This document shows, piece after piece, positions 15,792-24,995 of a stretch of DNA of 38,955 nt. How positions within the stretch are numbered: the first letter of the stretch is position 1; each line of letters begins with the position of its first letter. The stretch lies in assembly GCA_910583935.1 (NCBI GenBank), contig CAJTZM010000018.1:1-38955 (forward strand). Direction: 5' to 3'. The position numbers and the translations under genes were made by a program. The DNA is from an uncultured Oscillospiraceae bacterium (GTDB lineage: Bacteria > Bacillota > Clostridia > Oscillospirales > Ruminococcaceae). The notes below the pieces were generated by a model, which was not told the DNA's origin, did not search any database, and was given only the letters and a program-made list of their open reading frames with translations.

Positions 15792-16919
15792 CTATTTTTT
15801 GGAATACAGCTTCATGATCTGCCGGTAAATTCGGTCGTTCGCGTCGCGGATCGAAAGAGCAGCCGCATTTTCTCCCAGCTTCTTAAGCCTGTCGGGATCC
15901 GCGCACAGCCGATCGAATTCCGCGCACAGCCTTTGGCCGGTCAGCTCCTTTTCCTCTATGACCACCGCCGCGTCCCGATTGGCCAACGCCATGGCGTTGT
16001 GATACTGGTGGTTTTCCGCAACGTTAGGGGAAGGAATCAAAATCGAGGCCTTTCCTGCCGCTTCCAGCTCGCTTAAGGTGCTGGCGCCAGAACGGCCGAT
16101 TACCAGATCCGCCGCCGCAAAGCATTCCGGCATGTCGTATATATACTCCCGTATGTCTAAATTTTTGTTTTCTTTACAATTTGTAATCCCTTTTTCAGCC
16201 AAAAGCTTAGGGAACAGCTCCACCCCATAAGCGCCGGTAGCGTGGATGTGAAAAATCTCCGGACGGTTTTTGTTGTGGGCGATCAGCTGGGCCATCGCCT
16301 CGTTTACCCGCCGCGCTCCCAGGCTGCCGCCGAAGGACAGCACGCAGATTTTCCCCTCCAGCCCCATTTTTTTCCGCACTCCTTGCCGGTCCGCGGTGAA
16401 AAAGGCCTCCCGCACCGGGTTTCCGGTAATGACAAACCGCGTGTCGGATGGCAGGTACTTTTTCGCCTCCGGCACCGCCAGCATCACCTTGTCGACATAC
16501 CGGCTCAGCAGCTTGGTGGTCACGCCGGGAAAAGCGTTCTGCTCGTGGGTCAGGGTTGGAATCCCCAGCTTCGCAGCCTGCCGCACCAAGGGGCCGCTGA
16601 CATAGCCGCCGGTACCCATAACCACATCCGGCCCAAATTCCCGCAGAATCCGGCGGGAGCGCCGGCCCGAGGTGGTGAGATAAGCCACCGCCATCAGGTT
16701 GTTTTTCAGGTTGTGCCAGCTGAGTTGGCGCTGGAATCCCTTGACCTTGATCGGCGCGAACGCAAATCCCGCCTTTGGCACTAAACTCGCCTCCATCCCA
16801 GAGGGGTTTCCCGCAAACAGGATTTCGGCGTCCGGCTGCTTATTTCTTAAATAACCCGCCACCGCCAGCGCCGGATTGATGTGTCCGCCAGTACCGCCGC
16901 AGACAAATAAAACCCGCAT
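15792..16919 (-). CDS. murG: Lipid II synthase GlcNAc transferase MurG
   Basis: MurG adds GlcNAc from UDP-GlcNAc to lipid I to make lipid II at the inner face of the membrane. The 375-residue GT-B protein shows the N-terminal G-loop GGTGGHINPALAVA, the second glycine loop FGGSLGARRVNEAM and the donor-binding stretch SGASTLSELEAAGKASILIP followed by NVAENHQYHNA. Length matches the family. The ATG at 16919 follows AAAGG by about 8 bases. It is 13 bases downstream of ftsW and 95 bases upstream of murA, all in the same direction. Confidence 0.97.
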   Translation of the reverse strand: MRVLFVCGGTGGHINPALAVAGYLRNKQPDAEILFAGNPSGMEASLVPKAGFAFAPIKVKGFQRQLSWHNLKNNLMAVAYLTTSGRRSRRILREFGPDVVMGTGGYVSGPLVRQAAKLGIPTLTHEQNAFPGVTTKLLSRYVDKVMLAVPEAKKYLPSDTRFVITGNPVREAFFTADRQGVRKKMGLEGKICVLSFGGSLGARRVNEAMAQLIAHNKNRPEIFHIHATGAYGVELFPKLLAEKGITNCKENKNLDIREYIYDMPECFAAADLVIGRSGASTLSELEAAGKASILIPSPNVAENHQYHNAMALANRDAAVVIEEKELTGQRLCAEFDRLCADPDRLKKLGENAAALSIRDANDRIYRQIMKLYSKK

Positions 16920-16932
16920 CGAATCAACCTTT

Positions 16933-18081
16933 CTATTGTTTTTCCAGCGCGGCGCGCCGTGAAACGGATAGGATAACCCCCATCTGCGCCAGCAGCATCA
17001 TCAGCGCGGTGCCGCCATAGGAGAAAAACGGCAGGCTGATGCCGGTATTGGGGATCGTATTGGTCACAACGGCGATATTTAAAAGCGCCTGCAGCCCCAC
17101 CTGGGTCGTCAGGCCCACCGCCAGCATGGTGCCGAACCGGTCCTGAGCCCGGATTGCGATGACATAACCGCGCCAAACCAAAAGCGCGAATAAAATTACG
17201 ATGATCGAAGCGCCCACCAGCCCCAGCTCCTCGCAGACGATGGAAAAAACAAAGTCGTTCTGCGGCTCCGGGATGTACAGATATTTCTGGCGGGAGTTGC
17301 CCAGCCCCAGCCCCATTACGCCGCCGGACCCGATGGCCAAAAGCGACTGGATGGTCTGAAACCCCAGCCCCTGGGGGTCGGCAAACGGATCCAACCAGAA
17401 TTCCAGCCGGGACTGGGCGTATTGGATGACACCGGGGATCATAACTACCAGCACGATGCCCGCCGCCAGCGCACCGACGCCCAGTGCGAACCACTTAAGG
17501 TCAACGCCGCCTACAAACATCATCACAATGCCGATGGTCACAATCAAAATCGTACCGGAAAGATGCGGCTCCAGCACCATCAGACCGGAGATGATACCCA
17601 ATACAATCAAAAACGGGGCGATGCCGTACCGGAAGCTTTTCATCTTCGAGCCATATATGTCAATCATCTTGGCAAACAAAATCACAACCGCGAACTTGGC
17701 AATTTCCGACGGCTGAAAGGTGGTCAGATTCCCAATGGGGATCCAGCGGTGTACCCCTGCTATCTTCGGCATGAACAGCACGACAATCAGCAGCACAATC
17801 GCAACCCCCATTACCGGCAGGGCCAGCTTTTTCCAGTATCGGTAGTCGAAATTGGAGGCAACCACCATGGCAATAATACCGGCAATGGCAAAAACCATCT
17901 GTTTTTTAATATAAAAAAAGCTGTCGTTGTCATGATAATACGCATATGCATAGCTGGCGGAAAAAAGCATGATCAGGCCAAAGGTCAGCAGCAAAAGAAC
18001 CAGCACCAAAAAGGTGACGTCCAGGTTTCCCCTGCCTGCCAGACGTATTTTTCGGCCTTGCGCATTCTGTTTTTTCCCCAT
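16933..18081 (-). CDS. ftsW: SEDS glycosyltransferase FtsW/SpoVE
   Basis: FtsW is the SEDS-family peptidoglycan glycosyltransferase that polymerises lipid II together with a class B PBP at the septum. The 382-residue protein is highly hydrophobic with about ten spans. It shows LMLFSASYAYAYYHDND-type first-loop features, the FQPSEIAKFAVVILFAK motif and the terminal NTIPNTGISLPFFSYGGTAL motif, which is diagnostic of FtsW/RodA/SpoVE. Position between mraY and murG favours FtsW or its sporulation form SpoVE over RodA. In many Clostridia murD precedes it; here only 34 bases separate it from mraY. Confidence 0.93.
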   Translation of the reverse strand: MGKKQNAQGRKIRLAGRGNLDVTFLVLVLLLLTFGLIMLFSASYAYAYYHDNDSFFYIKKQMVFAIAGIIAMVVASNFDYRYWKKLALPVMGVAIVLLIVVLFMPKIAGVHRWIPIGNLTTFQPSEIAKFAVVILFAKMIDIYGSKMKSFRYGIAPFLIVLGIISGLMVLEPHLSGTILIVTIGIVMMFVGGVDLKWFALGVGALAAGIVLVVMIPGVIQYAQSRLEFWLDPFADPQGLGFQTIQSLLAIGSGGVMGLGLGNSRQKYLYIPEPQNDFVFSIVCEELGLVGASIIVILFALLVWRGYVIAIRAQDRFGTMLAVGLTTQVGLQALLNIAVVTNTIPNTGISLPFFSYGGTALMMLLAQMGVILSVSRRAALEKQ

Positions 18082-18115
18082 CCAAGTTCCCTCTTTCCGG
18101 ATAAAAGTTTCCGCC

Positions 18116-19126
18116 CTATAAGGATGAAACCCACCAAATTGCCAGCGCGCAGCCGGCGGCGGTTATTAAAGAAAATATGCTTACAATTTTCACTTCGCTC
18201 CAACCGCTCATTTCAAAATGATGATGGATCGGGCTCATTTTGAAAATCCGCTTGCCCGTCAGCTTAAACGAGGCGACCTGCATCATGACCGAAAGGGTTT
18301 CCGCCAGATAAATGATTCCAATAACGGCGATTAAAAACGGCAGTCCCAGACCAAACCCCATAGCGACCACCAGACCGCCTAAAAACATTGAGCCTGTGTC
18401 GCCCATAAACACCTTAGCCGGGTGGAAATTCCAGACCAGGAAGCCCAGCATCGCGCCCGCCACTGCCACCGCCAGCAGCTGCATTTCGTAGATGGAAAGC
18501 ATCGCGGCAATGACCATAAACCCAATCGACGCCACAAAGGTCACCGACCCTGCCAGACCGTCGACGCCATCGGTCAGATTCACCGCGTTTACCGTGCCCA
18601 CAATGAGAATGAACAGCGCTACCGGATAGTAAAACAGTCCCAGGTCCCAGCTGCCGATAAACGGAATTCTCAGTACAGTGGAAGTATCCCCCGCAAGGTA
18701 CAGAATAATCAGATACAAAGCGGCAATCAGGATCTGCATGATCATTTTCTGCCCGGCGGTCAATCCGAGATTCCGCTTTTTTACCACCTTCACATAGTCG
18801 TCAACAAATCCTAAAAAGGCAAAGGCCATTGCCACGACCATTCCGGCGAAAAGCCGTGTGCCAAAAATCGGGGACACCTCGTTTTCTCCGCCGCCGGCGC
18901 TCATGTAAACCAGATACCCCACCGTAACCGACGCCAGCACTCCTGCAATAAACAAAAAGCCGCCCATCGTAGGGGTTCCCTGTTTATTTTTGTGCCACAC
19001 CGGTCCGATATCCAAAATCGTCTGCCCATATTTGACCCTCCGCAGCAGGGGGATCAGCCATAGCCCCATGAAAGCGGTAATGCCAAACGCCAGCAGCGCG
19101 GTCATTAAAATGATAAACGTCCTCAT
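18116..19126 (-). CDS. mraY: Phospho-N-acetylmuramoyl-pentapeptide transferase
   Basis: MraY joins UDP-MurNAc-pentapeptide to undecaprenyl phosphate, forming lipid I in the membrane. The 336-residue polytopic protein contains GTPTMGGFLFI, the Asp pair in FLGFVDDYVKVVKKRN, NAVNLTDGVDGLAG, the MGDTGSMFLGG loop and the histidine-rich SPIHHHFEMSGWSE, all family signatures with catalytic or metal-binding residues. The ATG at 19126 is preceded by AGGAG; the longer frame would extend back with no family similarity. It follows murF by 61 bases. Confidence 0.97.
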   Translation of the reverse strand: MRTFIILMTALLAFGITAFMGLWLIPLLRRVKYGQTILDIGPVWHKNKQGTPTMGGFLFIAGVLASVTVGYLVYMSAGGGENEVSPIFGTRLFAGMVVAMAFAFLGFVDDYVKVVKKRNLGLTAGQKMIMQILIAALYLIILYLAGDTSTVLRIPFIGSWDLGLFYYPVALFILIVGTVNAVNLTDGVDGLAGSVTFVASIGFMVIAAMLSIYEMQLLAVAVAGAMLGFLVWNFHPAKVFMGDTGSMFLGGLVVAMGFGLGLPFLIAVIGIIYLAETLSVMMQVASFKLTGKRIFKMSPIHHHFEMSGWSEVKIVSIFSLITAAGCALAIWWVSSL

Positions 19127-19187
19127 ACGCTCGCTCCTATCCGCCGCCCCGCCACAGCCTGTTGTCATTGACCACGGGATGAAAAAA

Positions 19188-20546
19188 CTATGCCCTTTGG
19201 TAAAGCTCTTCTATGAGTGTCTCCAGCGCCATGCCATGACTGCCTTTGACCCAGAGGATATCCCCTTTTTTTACCAAGGCGATTACATGCTCGGTCAGTG
19301 CCTTTTTATCCGGGAACCAAACTGCATCCGGCACACCGGACTTTTGGGCTTCTTCTACCAAAAGCTTTGCCTTTTCCCCATAAGCGTAAACCGCGTCCAA
19401 TCCCAGAGAGCCCGCCAGCGCGCCGGCGGTCCGGTGCGCCTGGTCGGACAGGTGCCCCAGCTCCAGCATGTCGGCCAGCACCGCAATATGCCTCCCAAAA
19501 CAGGGCATCCCTTTCAGAGTGGTCAGCGCCGCCTCCATTGACTCGGGGCCCGCGTTATAGCAATCCTCCACAACCGTAAAGCCGTGGAATTCTGTAATCT
19601 TCTGCCGCCAGCCGGTCACTTGGTATTGGTTTAAGGCGGCGGCCGCCTCCTTCGGCTCCATCCCCAGATATACGCCCACGCCAAAGGCTGCTAATGCGTT
19701 GCACACATTGTGCTGGCCCATGCAGGGGATGCGCGCGGGGTACTTTTCTCCCTGAAAGCAGATCGTAAAGGTCGTGCTACCGGTGGAGACAACCAGGTCC
19801 TTTGCCGTAATCTGGCAGGCCTTGTTGTCAATCCCGTAAAAAATCACCTGCAAATGGGGATTTTTATAGCCCCACAGCATCGGGTCGTCTCCGTTTAGGA
19901 AAAGCGGCGACCCCTCCCGAAGTCCCTGGACGATTTCCAGCTTGGCCTGACGGATGTTTTCCCGACTGCCCAGCCGCTCTATATGGGAAACACCGATGTT
20001 GGTAATCACACCGATGCGCGGCAGCAGTGTAGTGGCCAGCTCCTCGATTTCTCCCAGTGCGGTCATCCCCATCTCAATCACCGCCGCTTGATGCGCCGGC
20101 GTCAGCTGTAAAAGAGTCTGGGGCATCCCCACGTTGTTGTTAAGATTTTCTTTGGTCGTCAGCGTCTGGTATTTCTGCCGCACCACCGCGGCCACCATCT
20201 CTCGCGTGGTGGTCTTTCCCACACTGCCGGTGATTCCTACGGTCACCGGGTCTATTTTAATCCGGCACATCCGGGCCAAAGCCCGCAGCGCCCGCTCGGT
20301 ATTGCCCACATACAGAGTCTTCTCCTGTGGCTCCTCTCCCCTTTTATGAGCCACTGCCGCCGCAGCGCCTTTATGAAGCGCCTCGGAGATAAACTTGTGC
20401 CCGTCAAAAAATTCCCCTTCCAACGCAATAAACAGACAGTTAGGCGTAATTTTTCTCGAATCCGTCACGATTTCTTCCACCGCGCCGAATATTTTTTTAT
20501 CCGCGCAGATCCATTCGCTGATCTCGCTTAAGGAATAGCCTTCCAA
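19188..20546 (-). CDS. murF: UDP-N-acetylmuramoyl-tripeptide--D-alanyl-D-alanine ligase
   Basis: MurF adds D-Ala-D-Ala to UDP-MurNAc-tripeptide using ATP, completing the pentapeptide precursor. The 452-residue protein has the Mur ligase order: N-terminal substrate domain with TDSRKITPNCLFIALEGE, central ATPase domain with P-loop ITGSVGKTTTREMV, then NIGVSHIERLGS, and a C-terminal domain with VVEDCYNAGPESMEAAL. The start is TTG at 20546, with GAGGGAG about 6 bases upstream. It is 10 bases after murE, so the two are tightly coupled. Confidence 0.96.
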   Translation of the reverse strand: MEGYSLSEISEWICADKKIFGAVEEIVTDSRKITPNCLFIALEGEFFDGHKFISEALHKGAAAAVAHKRGEEPQEKTLYVGNTERALRALARMCRIKIDPVTVGITGSVGKTTTREMVAAVVRQKYQTLTTKENLNNNVGMPQTLLQLTPAHQAAVIEMGMTALGEIEELATTLLPRIGVITNIGVSHIERLGSRENIRQAKLEIVQGLREGSPLFLNGDDPMLWGYKNPHLQVIFYGIDNKACQITAKDLVVSTGSTTFTICFQGEKYPARIPCMGQHNVCNALAAFGVGVYLGMEPKEAAAALNQYQVTGWRQKITEFHGFTVVEDCYNAGPESMEAALTTLKGMPCFGRHIAVLADMLELGHLSDQAHRTAGALAGSLGLDAVYAYGEKAKLLVEEAQKSGVPDAVWFPDKKALTEHVIALVKKGDILWVKGSHGMALETLIEELYQRA

Positions 20547-20556
20547 AAAAACTCCC

Positions 20557-22005
20557 TCATTTCCCGTTTTTTCTCTGCTGTGCCAAAAGCCGCATCACAA
20601 CCTCCCGCTCGTCAAAATGGATGGTGCCGTAGCCCAATACCTGGTAATCCTCATGCCCTTTTCCCGCTAAAAGCAGCAGGTCGCCGGGCTGGGCATGGGC
20701 CAGTGCCCACTCAATCGCCGCATAACGGTCTGGGATCACCTCATAGGGGACCGATTTTTCCGCAAGACCTGGAAGCACGTCCTCGATGATTTTCATCGGA
20801 TCTTCTCTTCTGGGATTGTCGGAGGTCAGAATGATGTAATCAGCGTATTTGGCTACCGCTTGGGCCATATGGATCCGCTTAGAGGGATCCCGCTCCCCGG
20901 CGCAGCCAAAAAGCACCATCAGCCTCTTTTGGACAAAGGGCTTCAGCGCCGGCAGCACCTTTTCCAAGCCATCCGGCGTATGGGCGTAATCCCGGATCAC
21001 CGTAAAATCCGTGCCGGTGGGAAGGACCTCGGTCCGCCCGGGAATACCCGGACAGCTGGAAAGATTCTGGCATACCTCCTGCATATCCAGTCCCAGCGTC
21101 AGCGCCGCCACTCCCGCCGCCATAGCGTTCTCAACTGAAAATTCACCCGGCATAGGAAAATTGACCCGTTCGATCCGGGCGTTTCCCACCATCGTAAAGC
21201 GGTTGTGGTCCACCGCCGGCCGGATGTCCTTGGCTGTATAATCCGCCTGGTCGGTATGAATAGAAAAGGTTTTCACCCGGCAGGAAAGTTCCTGTACCAG
21301 CCGGCGGCCGTATGGATTGTCAATATTGACCACCGCCGTGTCCGAAAGATCAAACAGCTTTTTCTTTGCCTGATAATAGTTTTCCATTGTGCCGTGGTAA
21401 TCCAGATGGTCCTGGGTCAGATTGGTGAAAATCCCCACGGCAAACCGGCACCCTGCCAGCCGCTTTTGGTCCAGCGCGTGGGAGGAGGTTTCCATCACCA
21501 CATATTCGCACCCCGCCTGAACCATCCGCATAAACAGCACATGCAGCTCTCCCGGATCCGGCGTGGTGTTTTTGGCCGGCAGCTCCATCTCGCCGATTTC
21601 ATTGTGGATGGTGCCGATCAGCCCAACCTTTTTGCCTGCGGCCTCTAAAATATGCTTCATCAGGTAGGTGCAGGTAGTCTTTCCGTTGGTACCGGTCACG
21701 CCGATCAGCTTAAGCTTTTGGGAAGGATCGCCATAAAAATGGCTGCAAAGGATCCCATAAGCCTCCCGGCTGTCCTCCACCAGAAGCTGTCGGTCCAGCC
21801 CCAGATCCTTTTGGCATACAACCGCGGCGGCCCCTTCTTCCAGCGCCTGCCGCGCAGCCGTATGCCCGTCAAACCGGGCACCGGCAATACATACGAACAG
21901 GCATCCCGGTGTAATCTGTCTGGAATCGCTGGTCAACTGGCCGATCTCCAGATTCTCTAAATTCCCCGAAAACGGGATATCCCTCATCAAGTCAAAAAGC
22001 TTCAA
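20557..22005 (-). CDS. murE: UDP-MurNAc-L-Ala-D-Glu:meso-diaminopimelate ligase
   Basis: MurE adds the third residue to the stem peptide. The 482-residue protein has the P-loop GVTGTNGKTTCTYL, METSSHALDQKRL and NLTQDHLDYHGTMENY of the family. The C-terminal substrate loop reads TSDNPRREDP. The DNPR motif marks enzymes that add meso-diaminopimelate, so the cell wall is predicted to be DAP-type. I chose the TTG at 22005 because AAGGGGG lies 8 bases upstream; an upstream frame extension lacks family similarity. It sits 112 bases after the PBP gene and 10 before murF. Confidence 0.96.
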   Translation of the reverse strand: MKLFDLMRDIPFSGNLENLEIGQLTSDSRQITPGCLFVCIAGARFDGHTAARQALEEGAAAVVCQKDLGLDRQLLVEDSREAYGILCSHFYGDPSQKLKLIGVTGTNGKTTCTYLMKHILEAAGKKVGLIGTIHNEIGEMELPAKNTTPDPGELHVLFMRMVQAGCEYVVMETSSHALDQKRLAGCRFAVGIFTNLTQDHLDYHGTMENYYQAKKKLFDLSDTAVVNIDNPYGRRLVQELSCRVKTFSIHTDQADYTAKDIRPAVDHNRFTMVGNARIERVNFPMPGEFSVENAMAAGVAALTLGLDMQEVCQNLSSCPGIPGRTEVLPTGTDFTVIRDYAHTPDGLEKVLPALKPFVQKRLMVLFGCAGERDPSKRIHMAQAVAKYADYIILTSDNPRREDPMKIIEDVLPGLAEKSVPYEVIPDRYAAIEWALAHAQPGDLLLLAGKGHEDYQVLGYGTIHFDEREVVMRLLAQQRKNGK

Positions 22006-22117
22006 GCTGTTTACCCCCTTGCTGCGGCAAAAAATGCGTCTCTTTATTTCCGGCATTCCAACCGCCTTTAGAGTTTAACATACCCGGAATATAAAACTTG
22101 CCGGAATCGGTCGGATT

Positions 22118-24337
22118 TTAAGGGCTTTGGTTGGAAGAATTCGCCCCCGCCTGCTGCACTGTTACAGTTACCACCGTCCCCGGCTGGACCATTTCCTCCG
22201 GCTGCGGCGATTGGCTCACTACCTGGGTCTGCACATTGTCCGCAAAATCCCCCTCGATTTTGATATTTAACCCCGCGTTTAAGATGGCCGCATTGGCCTG
22301 CTTTCCCGTTTTGCCCAGCACATTAGGCACAGCGACCGACTGGGCCAGCTCTGTTTCGTCAGTGTAAAGAATCACCGTACCGCCATAAGGGATTTCATAC
22401 CCTTCCTCCGGTACCTGCTTAAGCACCGAGTCCCCATCTCCTACAATGCGGGCCTTCAGGCCCAGATCAATCAGCTGCGCCTGCGCCTCCTCCAGCATTA
22501 CGCCGCTTAGCTCCGGCGTTGGGACGTTTGTATTCTGATCTACGTCCAGCTGCGGCTCCATGCCAATATAGGGCAGAATGTCCGCCAGCATGTTCTTTAC
22601 AATCGGCGCCGCGATGGTCGAACCGTATGGGTCATCCAGCTTTGGCTCATCCAGCATCACCAGCACCGCAATCTGCGGATCATCCGCTGGCGCGAAGCCG
22701 ACAAAGGACAAAATCTTCCAGTCGCTGTCGCCTTTACCCAGCTTTTCTGAGGTACCAGTTTTGCCGCCGATGCGAAAGCCGGGCAGCTGCGCCTTCCGGC
22801 CGGATCCCTCCGATACAACCCCCTCGCACAGCAGCGCCATCGTCGCGCTGGTCTCGTTGGATATTACCTGCCGCTTGATCACCGGCTTTGTCTGGGATAC
22901 AATGTTTTTTTCATCATCCACCACCTTCTGGACGACGTATGGCTGCATCAGCTCACCGCCGTTTACCGCCGCGGAAACCGCCGTGATCAGCTGCAGCGCC
23001 GTGACCTTGAAGGTCTGGCCAAAGGAGCTGGAGGAAAGCTCGGTTACGCCGAAGTTTTCCTCTGTGTGATAAATGCTTCCCGCCTCGCCGGGCAGATCGA
23101 CGCCGGTGGGCTTTGTCAGCCCGAACGCCTGAAAGTACTCCCGGAACTTTTCCTTGCCCAGCGCCTGGCCATAGGAGATAAAGGCGGGGTTGCAGGAATT
23201 TTGCAGCGACTTGGCAAAATCCTGGGTACCATGTCCCGCCAGCTTCCAGCAATGGTATTTGATCCCGCCGGACTCATATTCCCCTGTACATGTAAAGGTG
23301 TTGTTTAGGCCGATGACCTTCTCCTCCAGCACTGCGGAGGATGTGATAATTTTAAAAACAGAGCCTGGCTCATATGGGTCGGAAATCGCCTTGTTCCGCC
23401 ATTGGGCGTATTGCGCCTCCAACAGCGCCTCCTCTTTTTGCTTTTTGTCGGTGATCTCATCCAGCTGCGCCTGCACATTTTTGTCATAAATCACGTTGGG
23501 GGTGTTGGGGTCAAAATCCGGCTTGGTGCTCATGGCCAAAATTTCACCAGTCTGCACATCCATAACAATCGCGCAGGCCTTGTTCTGCACCTCGTGCTCA
23601 ATCACCGCCTGTTCCAGATGCTTATCCACAAAACGCTGGATATTGACGTCGATGGTCAAAACCAGATCGTTGCCGTTTTGGGCTTCGTACATTTTTTCAT
23701 ATTTAAAGGGCATGTCGGTTCCCCAGGCATTTTTCGCCGATACAATCTGCCCGTTGGTCCCGCTCAGCGCACTGTCGTAATACGCCTCAATCCCGTACGC
23801 GCCTTGGTTTTCACTTCCAGTAAAGCCCAGAACGGTCGAAGCCAGCGACCCATAAGGATAATACCGCTTATAATCTTCCTCCAGTCCCACGCAGCTGATC
23901 TTATTGTCAGCGATAAACTGAGTGACCTCGTCGGCAAGCGGCCGCTCAATTTTCTTTTTGATGATTTCGTAATATGTATTTCGATGCGATTTTTCCAGTA
24001 CAAACTCCTCTGAAACGTCCAGAATCTCCGCAAGGCCTTTGGCAACGAGACTTCGTTCTTCCTCTGAATCAATGTCCACAGGTGATAGATACACCGTCCA
24101 AACAGTCCCGCTCATAGCTAGGATCTCGCCGTTTCGATCATAGATCGTCCCCCGTTGGGCGCTGAGGCTGGTCACCCTCATCTGCTGGCGGGCAGCGCGT
24201 TTTTGCAGATCCTCCGCCTGAACTACCTGCAGCTGAAAAAGCCTTCCGATGATAATCGAGGAACCCAACACTGATACGACCAGGATCAAAGCGAGGATTC
24301 TTTTCTTCATCTGTACTGTTGTACTCCCAAAAGCCAT
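22118..24337 (-). CDS. Class B penicillin-binding protein with two PASTA domains (FtsI/SpoVD type)
   Basis: This 739-residue transpeptidase cross-links septal or spore peptidoglycan outside the membrane. Order of parts: short basic N-terminus with one membrane span (about residues 11-32), a dimerisation domain with QRGTIYDRNGEILA at 61-74, and the transpeptidase domain with SVFK (Ser326 nucleophile), SCN (381-383) and KTG (526-528). Two PASTA repeats follow, at about 606-660 and 669-728, which bind muropeptide or beta-lactam-like ligands. All active-site motifs are intact. The ATG at 24337 follows GGAGG; the longer open frame upstream contains a terminator-like hairpin instead of coding signal. 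Placement after ftsL matches pbpB/spoVD of Bacillus; which of the two it serves cannot be decided. Confidence 0.92.
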   Translation of the reverse strand: MAFGSTTVQMKKRILALILVVSVLGSSIIIGRLFQLQVVQAEDLQKRAARQQMRVTSLSAQRGTIYDRNGEILAMSGTVWTVYLSPVDIDSEEERSLVAKGLAEILDVSEEFVLEKSHRNTYYEIIKKKIERPLADEVTQFIADNKISCVGLEEDYKRYYPYGSLASTVLGFTGSENQGAYGIEAYYDSALSGTNGQIVSAKNAWGTDMPFKYEKMYEAQNGNDLVLTIDVNIQRFVDKHLEQAVIEHEVQNKACAIVMDVQTGEILAMSTKPDFDPNTPNVIYDKNVQAQLDEITDKKQKEEALLEAQYAQWRNKAISDPYEPGSVFKIITSSAVLEEKVIGLNNTFTCTGEYESGGIKYHCWKLAGHGTQDFAKSLQNSCNPAFISYGQALGKEKFREYFQAFGLTKPTGVDLPGEAGSIYHTEENFGVTELSSSSFGQTFKVTALQLITAVSAAVNGGELMQPYVVQKVVDDEKNIVSQTKPVIKRQVISNETSATMALLCEGVVSEGSGRKAQLPGFRIGGKTGTSEKLGKGDSDWKILSFVGFAPADDPQIAVLVMLDEPKLDDPYGSTIAAPIVKNMLADILPYIGMEPQLDVDQNTNVPTPELSGVMLEEAQAQLIDLGLKARIVGDGDSVLKQVPEEGYEIPYGGTVILYTDETELAQSVAVPNVLGKTGKQANAAILNAGLNIKIEGDFADNVQTQVVSQSPQPEEMVQPGTVVTVTVQQAGANSSNQSP

Positions 24338-24388
24338 TGCCGATCCTCCATTTCCACCGGAAAGCCCTTGGTTTTCCACTGGATTTTT

Positions 24389-24425
24389 AAGAATAAAAGG
24401 AGTTAAGAAATTTCTTCTCAACTCC
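24389..24425 (-). terminator. Terminator-like hairpin between ftsL and the PBP gene
   Basis: Arms 24399-24409 and 24415-24425 pair over 11 bases with one G-U wobble and a 5-base loop. On the minus strand the stem runs into TTTTATTCTT. It lies 100 bases after the ftsL stop and 50 before the PBP start, inside the dcw operon, so it may attenuate downstream expression. Confidence 0.55.
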
Positions 24426-24524
24426 CTGCTGTCACACGAGAAGCCGATCGTGCGTTTCGGCACGAAGCGGACCGAAACAACGCGTATCTTCTCTACTGTC
24501 TCCCTCAATATATATGGTATTGCG

Positions 24525-24995
24525 TTAAAATTTCAGATATTCCTGAATTTTTGTGATCGCCCGCCCAATGATCGAAAAAATACTCGTCCCGCCGCTATTT
24601 TTGGCGGTAACTACATCCTGCGAAGAGAGATTCACATAAGCGATCTGATAATTTTCCAGCTTGTTCAGCCCAAGCTCGTTTACCGCTATATCCGCAACCG
24701 TCTCATTGGACATTTTTGCGTCCAGCTCCCGGTTCAGCCGCTTGTTCTCATTTTGCAGCTGCTCCAGCTGGTCGGTAGCCGCTGTAATTTCAGCGCTGAT
24801 TTCCGAAATCATCGCGTTGTTGTACAAAAGCAAACAGGTAACCGAAACGACGATTACCGCAGCCATCACCAGGGTGATCGGCCGCAGGCCATAAATGGAT
24901 TTGACCGGCTGCGTCCGCTTAACTAAACGCACCTTCGGTTCTTCTTCTCTCGGCTCATAACGCGACAGGTCATAAGCCTGACTTCCTGAGGCCAT
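24525..24995 (-). CDS. ftsL: FtsL-like cell division protein
   Basis: FtsL is a small bitopic protein that holds DivIB and DivIC and activates the septal synthase. The 156-residue product has an acidic/basic cytoplasmic tail with VRLVKRTQPVKSIYGLRP, one membrane span at about residues 41-60 (TLVMAAVIVVSVTCLLLY) and then a coiled coil rich in Leu, Glu and Asn (QLEQLQNENKRLNRELDAK). Recognition rests on this layout and its place between rsmH and a class B PBP, since FtsL proteins diverge strongly in sequence. The ATG at 24995 is 8 bases after AAAGGGAG and overlaps the rsmH end by 26 bases. Confidence 0.82.
   Translation of the reverse strand: MASGSQAYDLSRYEPREEEPKVRLVKRTQPVKSIYGLRPITLVMAAVIVVSVTCLLLYNNAMISEISAEITAATDQLEQLQNENKRLNRELDAKMSNETVADIAVNELGLNKLENYQIAYVNLSSQDVVTAKNSGGTSIFSIIGRAITKIQEYLKF

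Noticed and set aside
17422..18243. A 273-codon open frame on the plus strand opposite ftsW
   Set aside because: It is antisense to a clear ftsW/mraY region, is very rich in His, Gln and Asn as expected for a shadow of a hydrophobic gene, and has no ribosome site.
22118..24508. The longer version of the PBP gene with 57 extra N-terminal residues
   Set aside because: The extra segment covers a terminator-like hairpin, lacks a ribosome site and has no similarity to PBP N-termini; the ATG at 24337 has GGAGG.
24426..24524. Possible T-box or known riboswitch upstream of the PBP gene
   Set aside because: I looked for the T-box sequence AGGGTGGNACCGCG and found nothing like it; only generic hairpins are visible.
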